Assembly: GCF_014119005.1 (NCBI RefSeq)
Contig: NZ_JACGYX010000003.1
Location: forward strand, 62,001 to 126,000
Direction of reading: 5' to 3'
Source: Psychrobacter sp. GP33
Lineage (GTDB): Bacteria > Pseudomonadota > Gammaproteobacteria > Pseudomonadales > Moraxellaceae
Length of the DNA stretch: 64,000 nucleotides
Numbering within the stretch: the stretch's first letter is position 1; the number at the start of each line of letters is the position of its first letter. A program made the position numbers and the translations under genes. The notes under the pieces were generated by a model, which was not told the origin of the DNA, made no database searches, and was given only the letters and a program-made list of their open reading frames with translations. Shown here piece by piece: positions 1-9,129 of the stretch.

Positions 1-499
1 CCAGCAACATGCTATAGGATACCTTATCGCCGATATTCCAGCGGCGGTGATAGATCAGATCAATATTTTGCGAGCGACTATGCTTGGTATGCGCTTATGT
101 ACAGAAGAATTATTGATTGCCATAGCAAATTATCTACAGGAAATCTCAAGTAATACACTTGATAAAATACAAGCCGAACTATTATTTGATGGCAATCGCT
201 GTCCCGAACTGGATTACTCAATGCTTGTAAAAATGGGTATCGAAAAGTCAGCCATTGACTGCCAAGCGTGGGTGAAAGGGGATGCACGTCATACCAGTAT
301 TGCTGCCGCCAGCATCTTGGCAAAAGTCAGCCGTGACCAAACCATGTATGAGCTGGACTCTCAATATCCACAATACGGAATTGCTCAACATAAAGGCTAT
401 CCAACCAAGGCGCATATGCAAGCCGTCGATGATTATGGCGTTTTACCTGAGCATCGCCGTAGTTTTGCGCCTGTACGGCGGGCATTGGAAGCTCAGTAG
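1..499 (+). CDS. rnhB: Ribonuclease HII, C-terminal part (5' end outside window)
   Basis: The reading frame is open from base 2 to the stop at 497-499, so the gene begins before the window. RNase HII cleaves the RNA strand of RNA-DNA hybrids and removes single ribonucleotides from DNA. Visible family features are the early [12 protein letters not shown] segment, the [20 protein letters not shown] block carrying the last catalytic acid, and the typical end HKGYPTKAH...[13 protein letters not shown]. About 165 residues are present of a usual ~200, so roughly the first 35, with the first active-site acids, are missing here only because of the window edge. Confidence 0.93.
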   Translation, partial: QQHAIGYLIADIPAAVIDQINILRATMLGMRLCTEELLIAIANYLQEISSNTLDKIQAELLFDGNRCPELDYSMLVKMGIEKSAIDCQAWVKGDARHTSIAAASILAKVSRDQTMYELDSQYPQYGIAQHKGYPTKAHMQAVDDYGVLPEHRRSFAPVRRALEAQ

Positions 500-597
500 C
501 AATTGATTGGTTAATTATGAGATGCTGAATAATTTTCCTTCATAAATATAAAAATAGCCTAGGTATTAATACTTTTAATCTAGAATAGGCAATAACC

Positions 598-1809
598 TTG
601 AATACATTAACCAAGAGCATTACGACAGTCATGCTATCGATTCCATTTTTGACGACTTGTGGGGTTCTGTATAAAGGAGAAACCAAAAAATTATCATCCG
701 TATCAACAATATTTAAGCCACATCAGCCAACTAAATCTAAAAATATTATTGAACCAGATATCGTGTCACAAGTTGGTGAGACAGAAATAAAAGCAAATAA
801 TATTACCAATGAAAACCACAGCCAAGCAGCAGCTGTTGGTTCCATACTAATTAGCAGTGCCCGTCAAAACTGTGGGTTGGGTGCGGTCACAGTAGACACG
901 GAGCTGACCAAAATCGCTACCCAACACGCGCAATACATGCAGTATATCTTTGCTAATGTCACACCAACCGCTTTTAATGCTCATAATGAACATGAAATCG
1001 CTGCTATTAAACAGTGGACAGGGCAGAATAATCCCTATTTTAGTGGCGTTACCATTACAGACCGTCTGGCTAATGCGCAATACTCTAACCGGTTTTATGG
1101 TGCGGTTGAAAACATTTCTCATACGGTACTTTTTAATTCAATAGGTAAAGTAGCATCGCCTGATTATGTCGCGCAAACATTAGTAAAATCGCTATTAAGC
1201 GCGCCCTATCACCTAAGATCGCTCATGCTACCAACCCTAAGTCACACCGGATCAAGTGCTGTAGCTTATAGCCCTCACGGCAAAGTGGCAGATAAAAGCA
1301 AAGGGTATATTTTTGTCAATATTTCCTCACCCACCTATAATACGCATCATGATACGGTTCAAGGAATTTTCACCTATCCTTGCGATAATACCATCGGTAC
1401 GCATACCGCTCTATATGACGAATCTCCAAACCCCGTGGCACGTACCAAGCGCGATTTAAGAACAGCGCCTATCGGACAGCCCGTCTATATCAATATACCG
1501 TCCGCTCAACATATTATCGTCAGGAATATTCGTCTCTACGACATACAGCGTACTGCCAAAGTTAAGGTTGAGCTGCTTGATTATCGTAATGATCCGCATA
1601 AAGGCACTAATCATGAACTCAAAGAGAATGAAGCCTTTATTTTACCAATTACGGATAATCATAAAAGCTGCGAAGTGGGTGCACGTAAAGGCTTAAACTG
1701 TGGGCTCTATGGTCATAGCGAGTATAAAGTCAGCTTTACTGTGTTAGTAGACGGCAAAAAACTGGAGAAAAAACAATTTACCTTTAAAACCGGTAATGTA
1801 AATTACTAA
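598..1809 (+). CDS. CAP/SCP-domain envelope protein
   Basis: A 403-residue protein with a hydrophobic N-terminus ending in FLTTC, which looks like a lipoprotein or secretion signal; Thr before the Cys is atypical for a lipobox. Residues ~85-225 look like a CAP (SCP/PR-1) domain: an N-terminal helix with RQNCGLG, a helix rich in HAQYMQ, and YGAVENIS, which matches the GENI-type CAP motif. The remaining ~170 residues look like a beta-rich domain I do not recognise. The start is a TTG with a weak upstream GG; ATG at 631 is an alternative that would shorten the signal. It is probably exported; substrate and role are unknown. Confidence 0.7.
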   Translation: MNTLTKSITTVMLSIPFLTTCGVLYKGETKKLSSVSTIFKPHQPTKSKNIIEPDIVSQVGETEIKANNITNENHSQAAAVGSILISSARQNCGLGAVTVDTELTKIATQHAQYMQYIFANVTPTAFNAHNEHEIAAIKQWTGQNNPYFSGVTITDRLANAQYSNRFYGAVENISHTVLFNSIGKVASPDYVAQTLVKSLLSAPYHLRSLMLPTLSHTGSSAVAYSPHGKVADKSKGYIFVNISSPTYNTHHDTVQGIFTYPCDNTIGTHTALYDESPNPVARTKRDLRTAPIGQPVYINIPSAQHIIVRNIRLYDIQRTAKVKVELLDYRNDPHKGTNHELKENEAFILPITDNHKSCEVGARKGLNCGLYGHSEYKVSFTVLVDGKKLEKKQFTFKTGNVNY

Positions 1810-1830
1810 ATGCCTAAAAATAAAAAATAA

Positions 1831-2514
1831 CTAAAACGATGAATTAGGCTGCTGTAACAAGGCAAGCTCTGCCGCTGTAGAGACGCGATTAAGCGCCGCA
1901 TTGCGATGCGGATAACGTCCAAATTTTTCAATGATCGCTTGATGTGTGTAGGCAAAATCAAGGGTTGACGGATCGTTTAACTGCTTAAATAAAGGCAAAT
2001 ATTTCTCATGAATAACTGCAGATTCAGAATGCATAAACGGCATAATCATAAACTTACGCCACGGCATTGGTAAGGTATCAAAGTCTGGCTGAACAATGGC
2101 TTCTTGTGCCAATACCAGTGCCATTTTATCTTGGGCAAAGGCATCGGCTTGCCCGCGACATAAATTACGTGAAAATTGATCCAGTACGATAATCTCCGCC
2201 AAACGTCCAGCAAGATTGAGCATTAAATTATCTTTATCGAGATTAGCTGTATGGAAATTATCTGTATCAGTTGCTAACTTGCTATTGGCTTGTTGTTCAT
2301 TGCGTCGCCAATATGCGCATTCACCTTGTATGGCGGCTTGCCAAACCGTGCCAAACTTGTCGTCAATTTGCTTATCAAAATTATCATCGGCTATAAACCA
2401 GTATGGCTCATTATCTTTTTCAAACCAAAATTCTAGTACAGCACGAGAATCAGCATTGAGCAGGGTTAAATTAGGTTGAGATTGAGGTATTGAATTATTT
2501 GTTGAGAGCATCAT
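1831..2514 (-). CDS. DUF924 family protein
   Basis: A 227-residue helical protein of the DUF924 family. The diagnostic strings are VLEFWFEKDN near the N-terminus, LAEIIVLDQFSRNLCRG in the middle, PWRKFMIMPFMHSES, and FGRYPHRNAALNR near the end. The family has a TPR-like all-helical fold with no firmly established biochemical role. It converges on the CAP-domain gene with only 21 bp between stop codons and no obvious terminator hairpin. No signal peptide is seen, so it is probably cytoplasmic. Confidence 0.88.
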   Translation of the reverse strand: MMLSTNNSIPQSQPNLTLLNADSRAVLEFWFEKDNEPYWFIADDNFDKQIDDKFGTVWQAAIQGECAYWRRNEQQANSKLATDTDNFHTANLDKDNLMLNLAGRLAEIIVLDQFSRNLCRGQADAFAQDKMALVLAQEAIVQPDFDTLPMPWRKFMIMPFMHSESAVIHEKYLPLFKQLNDPSTLDFAYTHQAIIEKFGRYPHRNAALNRVSTAAELALLQQPNSSF

Positions 2515-2622
2515 AAACTATTCTAATTATCATGGGTTTAGTCTACTATAGCGAAAATATGGCTATTAATCATTATCAAGCGCTATTCGCCACCGTTATC
2601 AAATGCTACTAGGTTATCTATT

Positions 2623-3876
2623 ATGAATGTATCGCTCACTGCACAATCTATCAATGTACCAACCCCTTATTACTTTCTTGATGAAACTGCGATTGTTGCT
2701 AATATGCAGATTATCGCGCGCTTGTGCGAATTGTCGGGTGCCAAGGCGTTACTCGCGCTAAAGTGTTTTGCGACGTGGGGTGTCTTTGATGCAATGGCGC
2801 CTTATTTGCATGGCACGACGTCCTCTTCACTTAATGAGGTTAGACTAGGCTTCGAGACTTTTGGTAATAATGATAATGCAGCGGATAAGTTAGAAAAGAA
2901 AGAAACGCATGCATATAGCGTGGCGTATAGCGCTGATGAGATACCAGAAGTATTAAAGTATGCCGATAAAATTATTTTTAACTCGTTCTCGCAGCTGAGT
3001 GCTTTTAAAGACCAAGCACAGGCGCAAAATATTCCAGTCGGCTTACGTCTTAATCCAAAAACTAGCAATTCCTCCTTTATTATTGCAGATCCTGCACGTC
3101 CGTTTAGTCGCTTGGGCGAGCATGACAAAACCCGTATTGCTGCAGTATTGGATGATATTACGGGTGTGATGATTCATAACAACTGTGAAAATGACAGCTT
3201 TGAAGCGTTTAGCGAAAGCTTGGCGAATATTGAAGCGCGCTTTGGCGATATCTTACAGCAGCTCGAGTGGGTCAGCTTAGGCGGTGGTATTCACTTTATT
3301 GCCCCTGATTATCCATTAGAAAAGTTAGCCGAACGCTTAAAAGCGTTTAGTAAAAAATATGGCGTACAAGTCTATCTTGAGCCAGGTGAAGCGAGCATTC
3401 ATGGCGCTGGTACGTTGGTCACTACCGTGTTAGATACCATGCACAATGAAAAAAATCTAGTCGTGGTCGACTCTTCTATTGAAGCGCATATGCTCGATTT
3501 ACTGATTTATCGTGAGTCCGCGCTGATAACGGCTGTCAATGATGAAACTGTTACTATTGCACCCTTGGATACCGCATTAAATAAAGACATGGTAGATAGG
3601 GATAGTGAGGAATTAACTAACAACCCATCAGCAGAAAACACTATTATCTACGGTCGCTCTTGTTTAGCTGGTGATATCTTTGGTGAATATAGTTTACCAA
3701 ATACCTTAAAAGTGGGCGATACGGTCACTTTTGGTAATGCAGCCGGTTATACCATGGTTAAAAAGAACTGGTTTAATGGTGTTAATATGCCTGCAATTGT
3801 CATTCGTCGCCTTGATGGAACGGTTGATATTCAGCGCGAGTTTGATTATCAAGAATATAAAGCAAGCTTATCGTAA
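2623..3876 (+). CDS. nspC: Carboxynorspermidine/carboxyspermidine decarboxylase
   Basis: A PLP-dependent fold-III decarboxylase of the alanine racemase/ornithine decarboxylase-like class. It removes the carboxyl group from carboxy(nor)spermidine, the last step of the aspartate-semialdehyde route to spermidine or norspermidine. The PLP lysine lies in LLALKCFATWG (near residue 47). SLGGGIHF and EPGEA are phosphate-binding strings, and GRSCLAGDIFGEY holds the C-terminal active-site cysteine. The length of 417 exceeds the usual ~380 because of an Asn/Asp-rich insert near residues 310-340. It lies 269 bp upstream of its pathway partner, in the same orientation. Confidence 0.92.
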   Translation: MNVSLTAQSINVPTPYYFLDETAIVANMQIIARLCELSGAKALLALKCFATWGVFDAMAPYLHGTTSSSLNEVRLGFETFGNNDNAADKLEKKETHAYSVAYSADEIPEVLKYADKIIFNSFSQLSAFKDQAQAQNIPVGLRLNPKTSNSSFIIADPARPFSRLGEHDKTRIAAVLDDITGVMIHNNCENDSFEAFSESLANIEARFGDILQQLEWVSLGGGIHFIAPDYPLEKLAERLKAFSKKYGVQVYLEPGEASIHGAGTLVTTVLDTMHNEKNLVVVDSSIEAHMLDLLIYRESALITAVNDETVTIAPLDTALNKDMVDRDSEELTNNPSAENTIIYGRSCLAGDIFGEYSLPNTLKVGDTVTFGNAAGYTMVKKNWFNGVNMPAIVIRRLDGTVDIQREFDYQEYKASLS

Positions 3877-3987
3877 GCTGTCTGCCACTCTAGCCCTAAT
3901 TGACATTATAAATAAGCATGATTATTTGGTGCAGTTAAGTAGCATGGTTATTTTATGATTAATTATTGCCGAAAAGGCGTTAAACAT

Positions 3988-3996
3988 TGTTATAAT
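3988..3996 (+). promoter_or_regulatory. Candidate extended -10 promoter for the carboxyspermidine dehydrogenase gene
   Basis: TGTTATAAT is a consensus -10 (3991-3996) preceded by TGn. No good -35 sits at 16-18 nt. Transcription would start near 4003 and leave a leader of about 140 nt before the TTG start at 4146, so the second polyamine gene may be expressed independently of nspC. Confidence 0.45.
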
Positions 3997-4145
3997 TGGC
4001 GCGGGCAAAAGTAGCTATAGTTGTCCATTGGGTGCGTGGGTTTTCCTCGGTCTTCCTTTTTAATTCACGCATATCATTCACTCGTTTCTGTTTTGCATCG
4101 TCATTATTAATGGCACTGACAGGGACACAAAGGAGGATTGTTGCC

Positions 4146-5420
4146 TTGACATCCACTCAACATACCAAAAAAGCTAAAAAAAACGTACTTATCATCGGTG
4201 CAGGCGGCGTGGCACAAGTTGTCGCGCATAAATGTGCGATGAATAATGATGTGCTTGGCGAACTTCATATCGCTTCACGTACCAAAGACAAGTGTGATGC
4301 TATCGCCGAAAGCGTTGTCGAAAAAGGTAGCTTTAAGCAGCCTGCAACCTTACACACGCATGAACTTGATGCGCTAGATATTCCAGCAGTGATTGCCTTA
4401 ATCAAAGAAACGGGCATTCAAATTGTCATCAATGTGGGCTCACCTTTCTTAAATATGAGCGTGTTAGAAGCATGTATCGAAACAGGCGTGGCGTATATTG
4501 ATACTGCGATTCATGAAGATCCTCGTAAGATTTGTGAGACGCCGCCATGGTACAACAATTATGAGTGGCAGCGTAAACAGCGTTGTGCCGATAATAATAT
4601 CACTGCCATTTTAGGCGCAGGCTTCGATCCCGGAATGGTCAACGCTTATGCGCGTCTTGGCTATGACATGATGGATAAAGGCTCAGTGACTGATATTGAT
4701 ATTATCGATATCAATGCCGGCAGCCATGGTAAATACTTCGCGACCAACTTCGATCCTGAGATTAACTTTCGTGAATTTACCGGTACGGTTTACTCTTGGC
4801 AAAACAGCAAGTGGCAGTCAAATAAAATGTTTGAAGTCAAACGTACTGATGACTTACCAGTTGTTGGCGTGCAAAACAGCTACTTAAGTGGTCATGATGA
4901 GATTCATTCGTTATCTGCCAACTTAGATGTGCCAAATATCCGTTTTTGGATGGGCTTTGGCGAGCATTACATCAATGTCTTTACTGTATTACAAAGCTTA
5001 GGTTTGTTATCTGAGCAACCAGTAGTTACCGCTGAAGGCTTAGAAGTTATTCCGCTAAAAGTTGTCAAAGCTGTGCTTCCTGACCCAAGCTCATTAGCAC
5101 CGAACTATACCGGCAAAACCTGTATTGGCGATGTAGTAAAAGGTAAAAAAGACGGTGTTGATAGCGAGGTATTTATTTACAATATCTCTGACCATAAAGA
5201 AGCTTATGAAGCTATGGGCAGCCAAGGTATCTCTTATACCGCAGGTGTTCCACCAGTTGCTGCTGCCATGCTTATCGCTACGGGCGAGTGGGATGCAGGC
5301 AAAATGGTCAACGTTGAAGAGCTTGATGCCAAGCCATTCATCAATTTGCTGAATAAAATTGGTTTACCAACGCGTATTAAAGATGCCGATGGTGATAGAG
5401 CACTTGAATTTGACATCTAG
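4146..5420 (+). CDS. Carboxy(nor)spermidine dehydrogenase (saccharopine dehydrogenase-like)
   Basis: NAD(P)H-dependent enzyme that condenses a diamine with aspartate semialdehyde to form carboxy(nor)spermidine, the substrate of the neighbouring NspC. VLIIGAGGVAQVVAHK near residues 14-29 is the Rossmann dinucleotide loop, followed by the saccharopine-dehydrogenase strings INVGSPFLNM, ILGAGFDPGMVN and DINAGSHGKYFATNFDPEIN. I chose the TTG at 4146 because a perfect AGGAGG lies at 4131-4136 with 9 nt spacing; the frame is open further upstream (TTG at 3996) but that stretch has no RBS and lies before the family's N-terminus. The 424-residue product fits the family length. Confidence 0.9.
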   Translation: MTSTQHTKKAKKNVLIIGAGGVAQVVAHKCAMNNDVLGELHIASRTKDKCDAIAESVVEKGSFKQPATLHTHELDALDIPAVIALIKETGIQIVINVGSPFLNMSVLEACIETGVAYIDTAIHEDPRKICETPPWYNNYEWQRKQRCADNNITAILGAGFDPGMVNAYARLGYDMMDKGSVTDIDIIDINAGSHGKYFATNFDPEINFREFTGTVYSWQNSKWQSNKMFEVKRTDDLPVVGVQNSYLSGHDEIHSLSANLDVPNIRFWMGFGEHYINVFTVLQSLGLLSEQPVVTAEGLEVIPLKVVKAVLPDPSSLAPNYTGKTCIGDVVKGKKDGVDSEVFIYNISDHKEAYEAMGSQGISYTAGVPPVAAAMLIATGEWDAGKMVNVEELDAKPFINLLNKIGLPTRIKDADGDRALEFDI

Positions 5421-5471
5421 TTGATTATTTAAATATGACGATTGTTATATTTAAATAATAAGATACACCTA

Positions 5472-5512
5472 AAAACACCGTATTAAGTTTCGACTTGATG
5501 CGGTGTTTTTTT
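5472..5512 (+). terminator. Intrinsic terminator with UUCG tetraloop
   Basis: AACACCG...CGGTGTT continues into a 15-bp stem (two G-U pairs) closed by a TTCG loop and followed by a T run. It ends the polyamine gene pair. Confidence 0.92.
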
Positions 5513-5593
5513 ATTACTAGCACGCGTAAATTTGCAATTAGGCTTGCGCTTATTTATCCTAGTGTATACAAAGTGCTATAAAGGACAGCTATT

Positions 5594-6262
5594 TTGACCA
5601 CAAATTCACCGCTAGAGCGCTATCAACTCTTTGATTTAATCGAAGATATTACCCAGCTTAATGTGTTATTGGTATTAGAATCACCACATATCAATGAGTA
5701 TATCCACAGACATCCGGCTGCCGGAAATGCTGCTGCCGAGCTGACGAAATTTTTTACCGCTCAAGGCTATGCCAATTGCTTTAACGACGATTTGCCCATC
5801 GGTTGTAATATTAAAACGCAGCACTATCCATTTTTAGGCATTATGAATTGCTCTTCATTACCGATGAATAAAGAATTCTATCCGTGCAGCATGGCAGAAG
5901 AGAAAGCGGTGCTTGTCGATAAATTGATGGCAATGAGAACACAATTGGGTAAAGGTATTGATGCAGACTATATCAAACCATCTGCGCCAGAATGTGAGCT
6001 ATTCAGTGAATTTGCTAAACGCTTAATGGCTGTTATTAATGCCACATCAACGAAAGTATCAATAGAAGCACCAAAAGAGAATAATCTTATTATTGTGCCT
6101 TGTGGTTTTGTGGCAACCAATTTTGTCAAAAAATTCCAAGCGAATTATAAAGGCAAGTTAAATGTTCTGGATCATCTTCCGCATCCTAGCGTGGCAGATT
6201 GGCAACAGTGCATTAAAAATATTACTATCACCGATTGCATTCCGCAAGACATGCTGCCTTAA
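5594..6262 (+). CDS. Uracil-DNA glycosylase superfamily-like protein
   Basis: A 222-residue protein I cannot name precisely. Its motif order follows the UDG superfamily. LVLESPHINEY followed by HPAAGNAAAEL sits where family 4/5 enzymes have the GEAPG...PFVGRAG region. GIMNCSSLPMN follows in the middle, then the strand-helix IIVPCGFVATNFV, and LPHPS near the end where UDGs carry the HPS loop. If the fold assignment is right, the catalytic loop is strongly divergent (ESPH), so substrate and even glycosylase activity are open. The TTG start at 5594 is supported by AAGGAC at 5581. It stands alone between terminator 5472-5512 and a 367-bp gap. Confidence 0.55.
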   Translation: MTTNSPLERYQLFDLIEDITQLNVLLVLESPHINEYIHRHPAAGNAAAELTKFFTAQGYANCFNDDLPIGCNIKTQHYPFLGIMNCSSLPMNKEFYPCSMAEEKAVLVDKLMAMRTQLGKGIDADYIKPSAPECELFSEFAKRLMAVINATSTKVSIEAPKENNLIIVPCGFVATNFVKKFQANYKGKLNVLDHLPHPSVADWQQCIKNITITDCIPQDMLP

Positions 6263-6629
6263 ATATTCAATATTAAGTATCAAATAACGTTAGTATGCTG
6301 CAGTTATCTCGTCATCTTACTTATGCATCGTTACAAATGCTTCTACGGTCATCAACTTTATAACCAGCTATCTTTTCAAATAGTTTCAATAAAAAATAGC
6401 TTCGATAAAAATAGTTCCTATAAAAAACAGGTCAATCACTGACCTTAGCAAAATAATCGTTGATAAGTGTACCTGTTCATTCGTAGCAATAAGCTCGCGA
6501 TGCCTTTTCTGTTGCTATACGTTTTTTACAACGCTATTTATTCTTTATGACGCTATTAAATGCGTTATTTACCTTCTTAAAAAAACTATTTAATGGCGTG
6601 TACGCTAATTAAATGCAAGGAATACCACC
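6263..6629. other. Intergenic gap upstream of the BCCT transporter
   Basis: 367 bp, AT-rich, with short imperfect repeats of the type ATAAAAA(A/T)AG around 6385-6430. I see no small ORF with a ribosome binding site and no clean terminator or riboswitch. It probably holds the promoter region of the transporter, which has GCAAGGAA (6616-6623) just before its ATG. Confidence 0.5.
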
Positions 6630-8933
6630 ATGACAATTGACCCATCAGACGACAAATTATCTGAAGTGTCTCATTCAAACCAGTCAAATCAGCCAAATAC
6701 TTCTAATCAAGACGGTGACGATCAAAACAATATTAATCAAAATAATCTTAATCAAACGACTACGCAGACCGAAAAGACAAAAACGCCCTTTGAGCGTAGT
6801 CAGTTTGGTGGCTCACAGCGCCAACCCAAAAATCATCTTGATGATGATGTTCCCATCTCAAAAAGTGACCTAAAAAAAGCAGCGCAAGAGCTATCCAAAA
6901 ACAGTACGGCTCATATTAATTGGAGCGTGCTCATCATCTCATCATTGGTGATTGTAGCGTTCTCGATTTGGGCAATTGTCATGCCAGATAATGCGCATAT
7001 GACGATGGGACATATCGTTGACTGGATTGCAACGAATCTTGGTTGGTATTACGTGATTACCATGACTTTGATTATTGGCTTTGTGGTATGGGTCGCATTT
7101 TCAAAAGAAGGTGATATTCGCTTGGGTCCAGATGACTCGCGCCCGCAATATAAGCTGGGAACGTGGGTGGCAATGCTATTTGCGGCAGGGGTCGGGATTG
7201 ATTTGTTATTCTTCTCGGTCACAGGTCCGGTCGTGCAGTATCTTACGCCGCCAACGGGTGAAGGTGCCAATGCGGCCGCGCTACAAGATGCCGTAGTATG
7301 GACGATGTTCCATTATGGTATCGCTGGTTGGGCGGTGTATGCGCTGCTTGGTATGGCTATGGGCTATTTTGCCTATCGCTGGGATATGCCATTGTCCATT
7401 CGTGCGGCACTTTATCCACTGCTCGGTAAACGCGTCAGCGGTCCAGTGGGTCATGGTATCAGTATTGTGGCTTTGGTTGGCACCGTGTTTGGTGTGGCGA
7501 CGACAATGGGAATCGGCGTGGTGCTGCTGAACGTCGGATTCTCTAAATTGTTTGGTTTTGAAGAAGGCATCACGCTACAGATTGCCTTAGTCGTTGGTGC
7601 GGTTATGCTGACCATTGCCGCGACGACTTCAGGCGTTGATCGCGGTATCCGCTGGATATCCGAGCTGAATTTGTGGAGTGCGGTGGCGATGATGGCGTAT
7701 ATTCTCATCGCTGGACAAACAGCATTTTTGTTAAATGCGTTAGTGGAAAATTTAGGACAATTCTTCGTTACTTTACCAGCGCGTATGTTTAAAACCTTTG
7801 CTTATGTGCCCGGTAGTAGTGAGTGGATGGGCGGTTGGACGCTGTTCTTTTGGGCGTTTTGGCTGGCGTGGGGACCCTTTGTTGGGGTATTCCTGGCGCG
7901 TATTTCTCGCGGTCGGACGTTACGTGAGTTTGTGATTGCTGCGATTACGGTTCCAGTCTTATGTGATTTTATTATTGTCTCTTTCTTTGGTAATTCAGCA
8001 CTTTATGAAGTCTTACAAGGCAATACCGCCTTTGCTGAGCTTGCCGTACAAAGCCCTGAGCGTGGCTGGTATGCGTTGTTAGAAACATTCCCTGGTGCGA
8101 CTTTCTTAATTGCCTTAGCAACGTTTTCAGGATTATTATTTTATATTACTAGTGCGAACTCTGGCGCGATGGTAATGTCGAATTTTTCTGCGTCCATTCC
8201 TGATCCTTCAAAAGACGGTCCAAAGTGGTTACGTATCTTTTGGGCAGTACTAACGGCAGTATTGACCATTTCAATGTTGCTGGCAGGTGGCGTCATTACC
8301 ATGGAATATGCAACGCTTATTTTCGCTTTGCCAGTGACGATTATTGCGTATCTGGTGATGTTCTCTTTCTATAAAGCGTTACGCATTGAGCGTGCTGAGC
8401 GTGAGGGTAAGGTGCTGCGCCGTCCGTCTATCGCGCCAAGTGGCGGTCATATACCGGAGCGTTCATGGACACAGCGGTTGGGGCGTATGCTTACTTATCC
8501 GTCCAAGCGCGAGTCTGTACGCTTTCTTGAGCGTATCGTGCGCCCAGCGCTTGATGATGTTGCCAATGAGTTTCGCCGTCAGGGTTATGATGTCGAGCGT
8601 ATCAATGCGGATCATGATAGCAATGCAGCGACCATTGACTCAAATGGCATGCTAGCGCCAACAGGACCATTGTTACGCTTGTCGACCAGCGCGACGGATG
8701 ATTTTTATTATCAAGTATCAATGGTTGAAACCCCGGCACCTACCTTTAGCGGTAAAATGGCTACGGATACTGATGTGTATTATCGTCTAGAAGTGACCAC
8801 GCAAACGGGTTCGGGCGGTTATGATTTGACCGGATTAACCAAGCAGCAAGTTATTGATGATGTGCTTGAGCAATATGAGGCTTATTTGACGTTTTTGACG
8901 ACGCCTATGGATATAGATGAAGGGTTAGGTTAA
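6630..8933 (+). CDS. BCCT family choline/betaine-type transporter
   Basis: A 767-residue secondary transporter for quaternary ammonium osmolytes (choline, betaine or carnitine). Residues ~1-85 are a hydrophilic Asn/Gln-rich N-terminus. About 12 membrane helices span ~90-575; they include the Trp-rich BCCT signature around residues 400-425 (GGWTLFFWAFWLAWGPF, then GVFLARISRGRTLREF). A ~190-residue cytoplasmic C-terminus follows. The long C-terminal domain resembles BetT-type choline carriers, in which it contributes to osmotic regulation; that substrate is an inference. No bet genes adjoin it, so imported solute may simply accumulate or be used elsewhere. Confidence 0.92.
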   Translation: MTIDPSDDKLSEVSHSNQSNQPNTSNQDGDDQNNINQNNLNQTTTQTEKTKTPFERSQFGGSQRQPKNHLDDDVPISKSDLKKAAQELSKNSTAHINWSVLIISSLVIVAFSIWAIVMPDNAHMTMGHIVDWIATNLGWYYVITMTLIIGFVVWVAFSKEGDIRLGPDDSRPQYKLGTWVAMLFAAGVGIDLLFFSVTGPVVQYLTPPTGEGANAAALQDAVVWTMFHYGIAGWAVYALLGMAMGYFAYRWDMPLSIRAALYPLLGKRVSGPVGHGISIVALVGTVFGVATTMGIGVVLLNVGFSKLFGFEEGITLQIALVVGAVMLTIAATTSGVDRGIRWISELNLWSAVAMMAYILIAGQTAFLLNALVENLGQFFVTLPARMFKTFAYVPGSSEWMGGWTLFFWAFWLAWGPFVGVFLARISRGRTLREFVIAAITVPVLCDFIIVSFFGNSALYEVLQGNTAFAELAVQSPERGWYALLETFPGATFLIALATFSGLLFYITSANSGAMVMSNFSASIPDPSKDGPKWLRIFWAVLTAVLTISMLLAGGVITMEYATLIFALPVTIIAYLVMFSFYKALRIERAEREGKVLRRPSIAPSGGHIPERSWTQRLGRMLTYPSKRESVRFLERIVRPALDDVANEFRRQGYDVERINADHDSNAATIDSNGMLAPTGPLLRLSTSATDDFYYQVSMVETPAPTFSGKMATDTDVYYRLEVTTQTGSGGYDLTGLTKQQVIDDVLEQYEAYLTFLTTPMDIDEGLG

Positions 8934-9129
8934 GCGATATTGGTATTGGGTAAGAAGTGATACGATTGGGCAGATGGCGGGAAGATAATTCTGCTATTTG
9001 CTATACAGCACAACCCTGCTATAGTCGGAACTATTAATTGAATTACGCATTTAATCTTAGCTAATGTAGTTCATAAATGTATTTATTTTAAATATAGTAG
9101 ATTTACTTTAATCTTTAAAAAGGTGGTTT

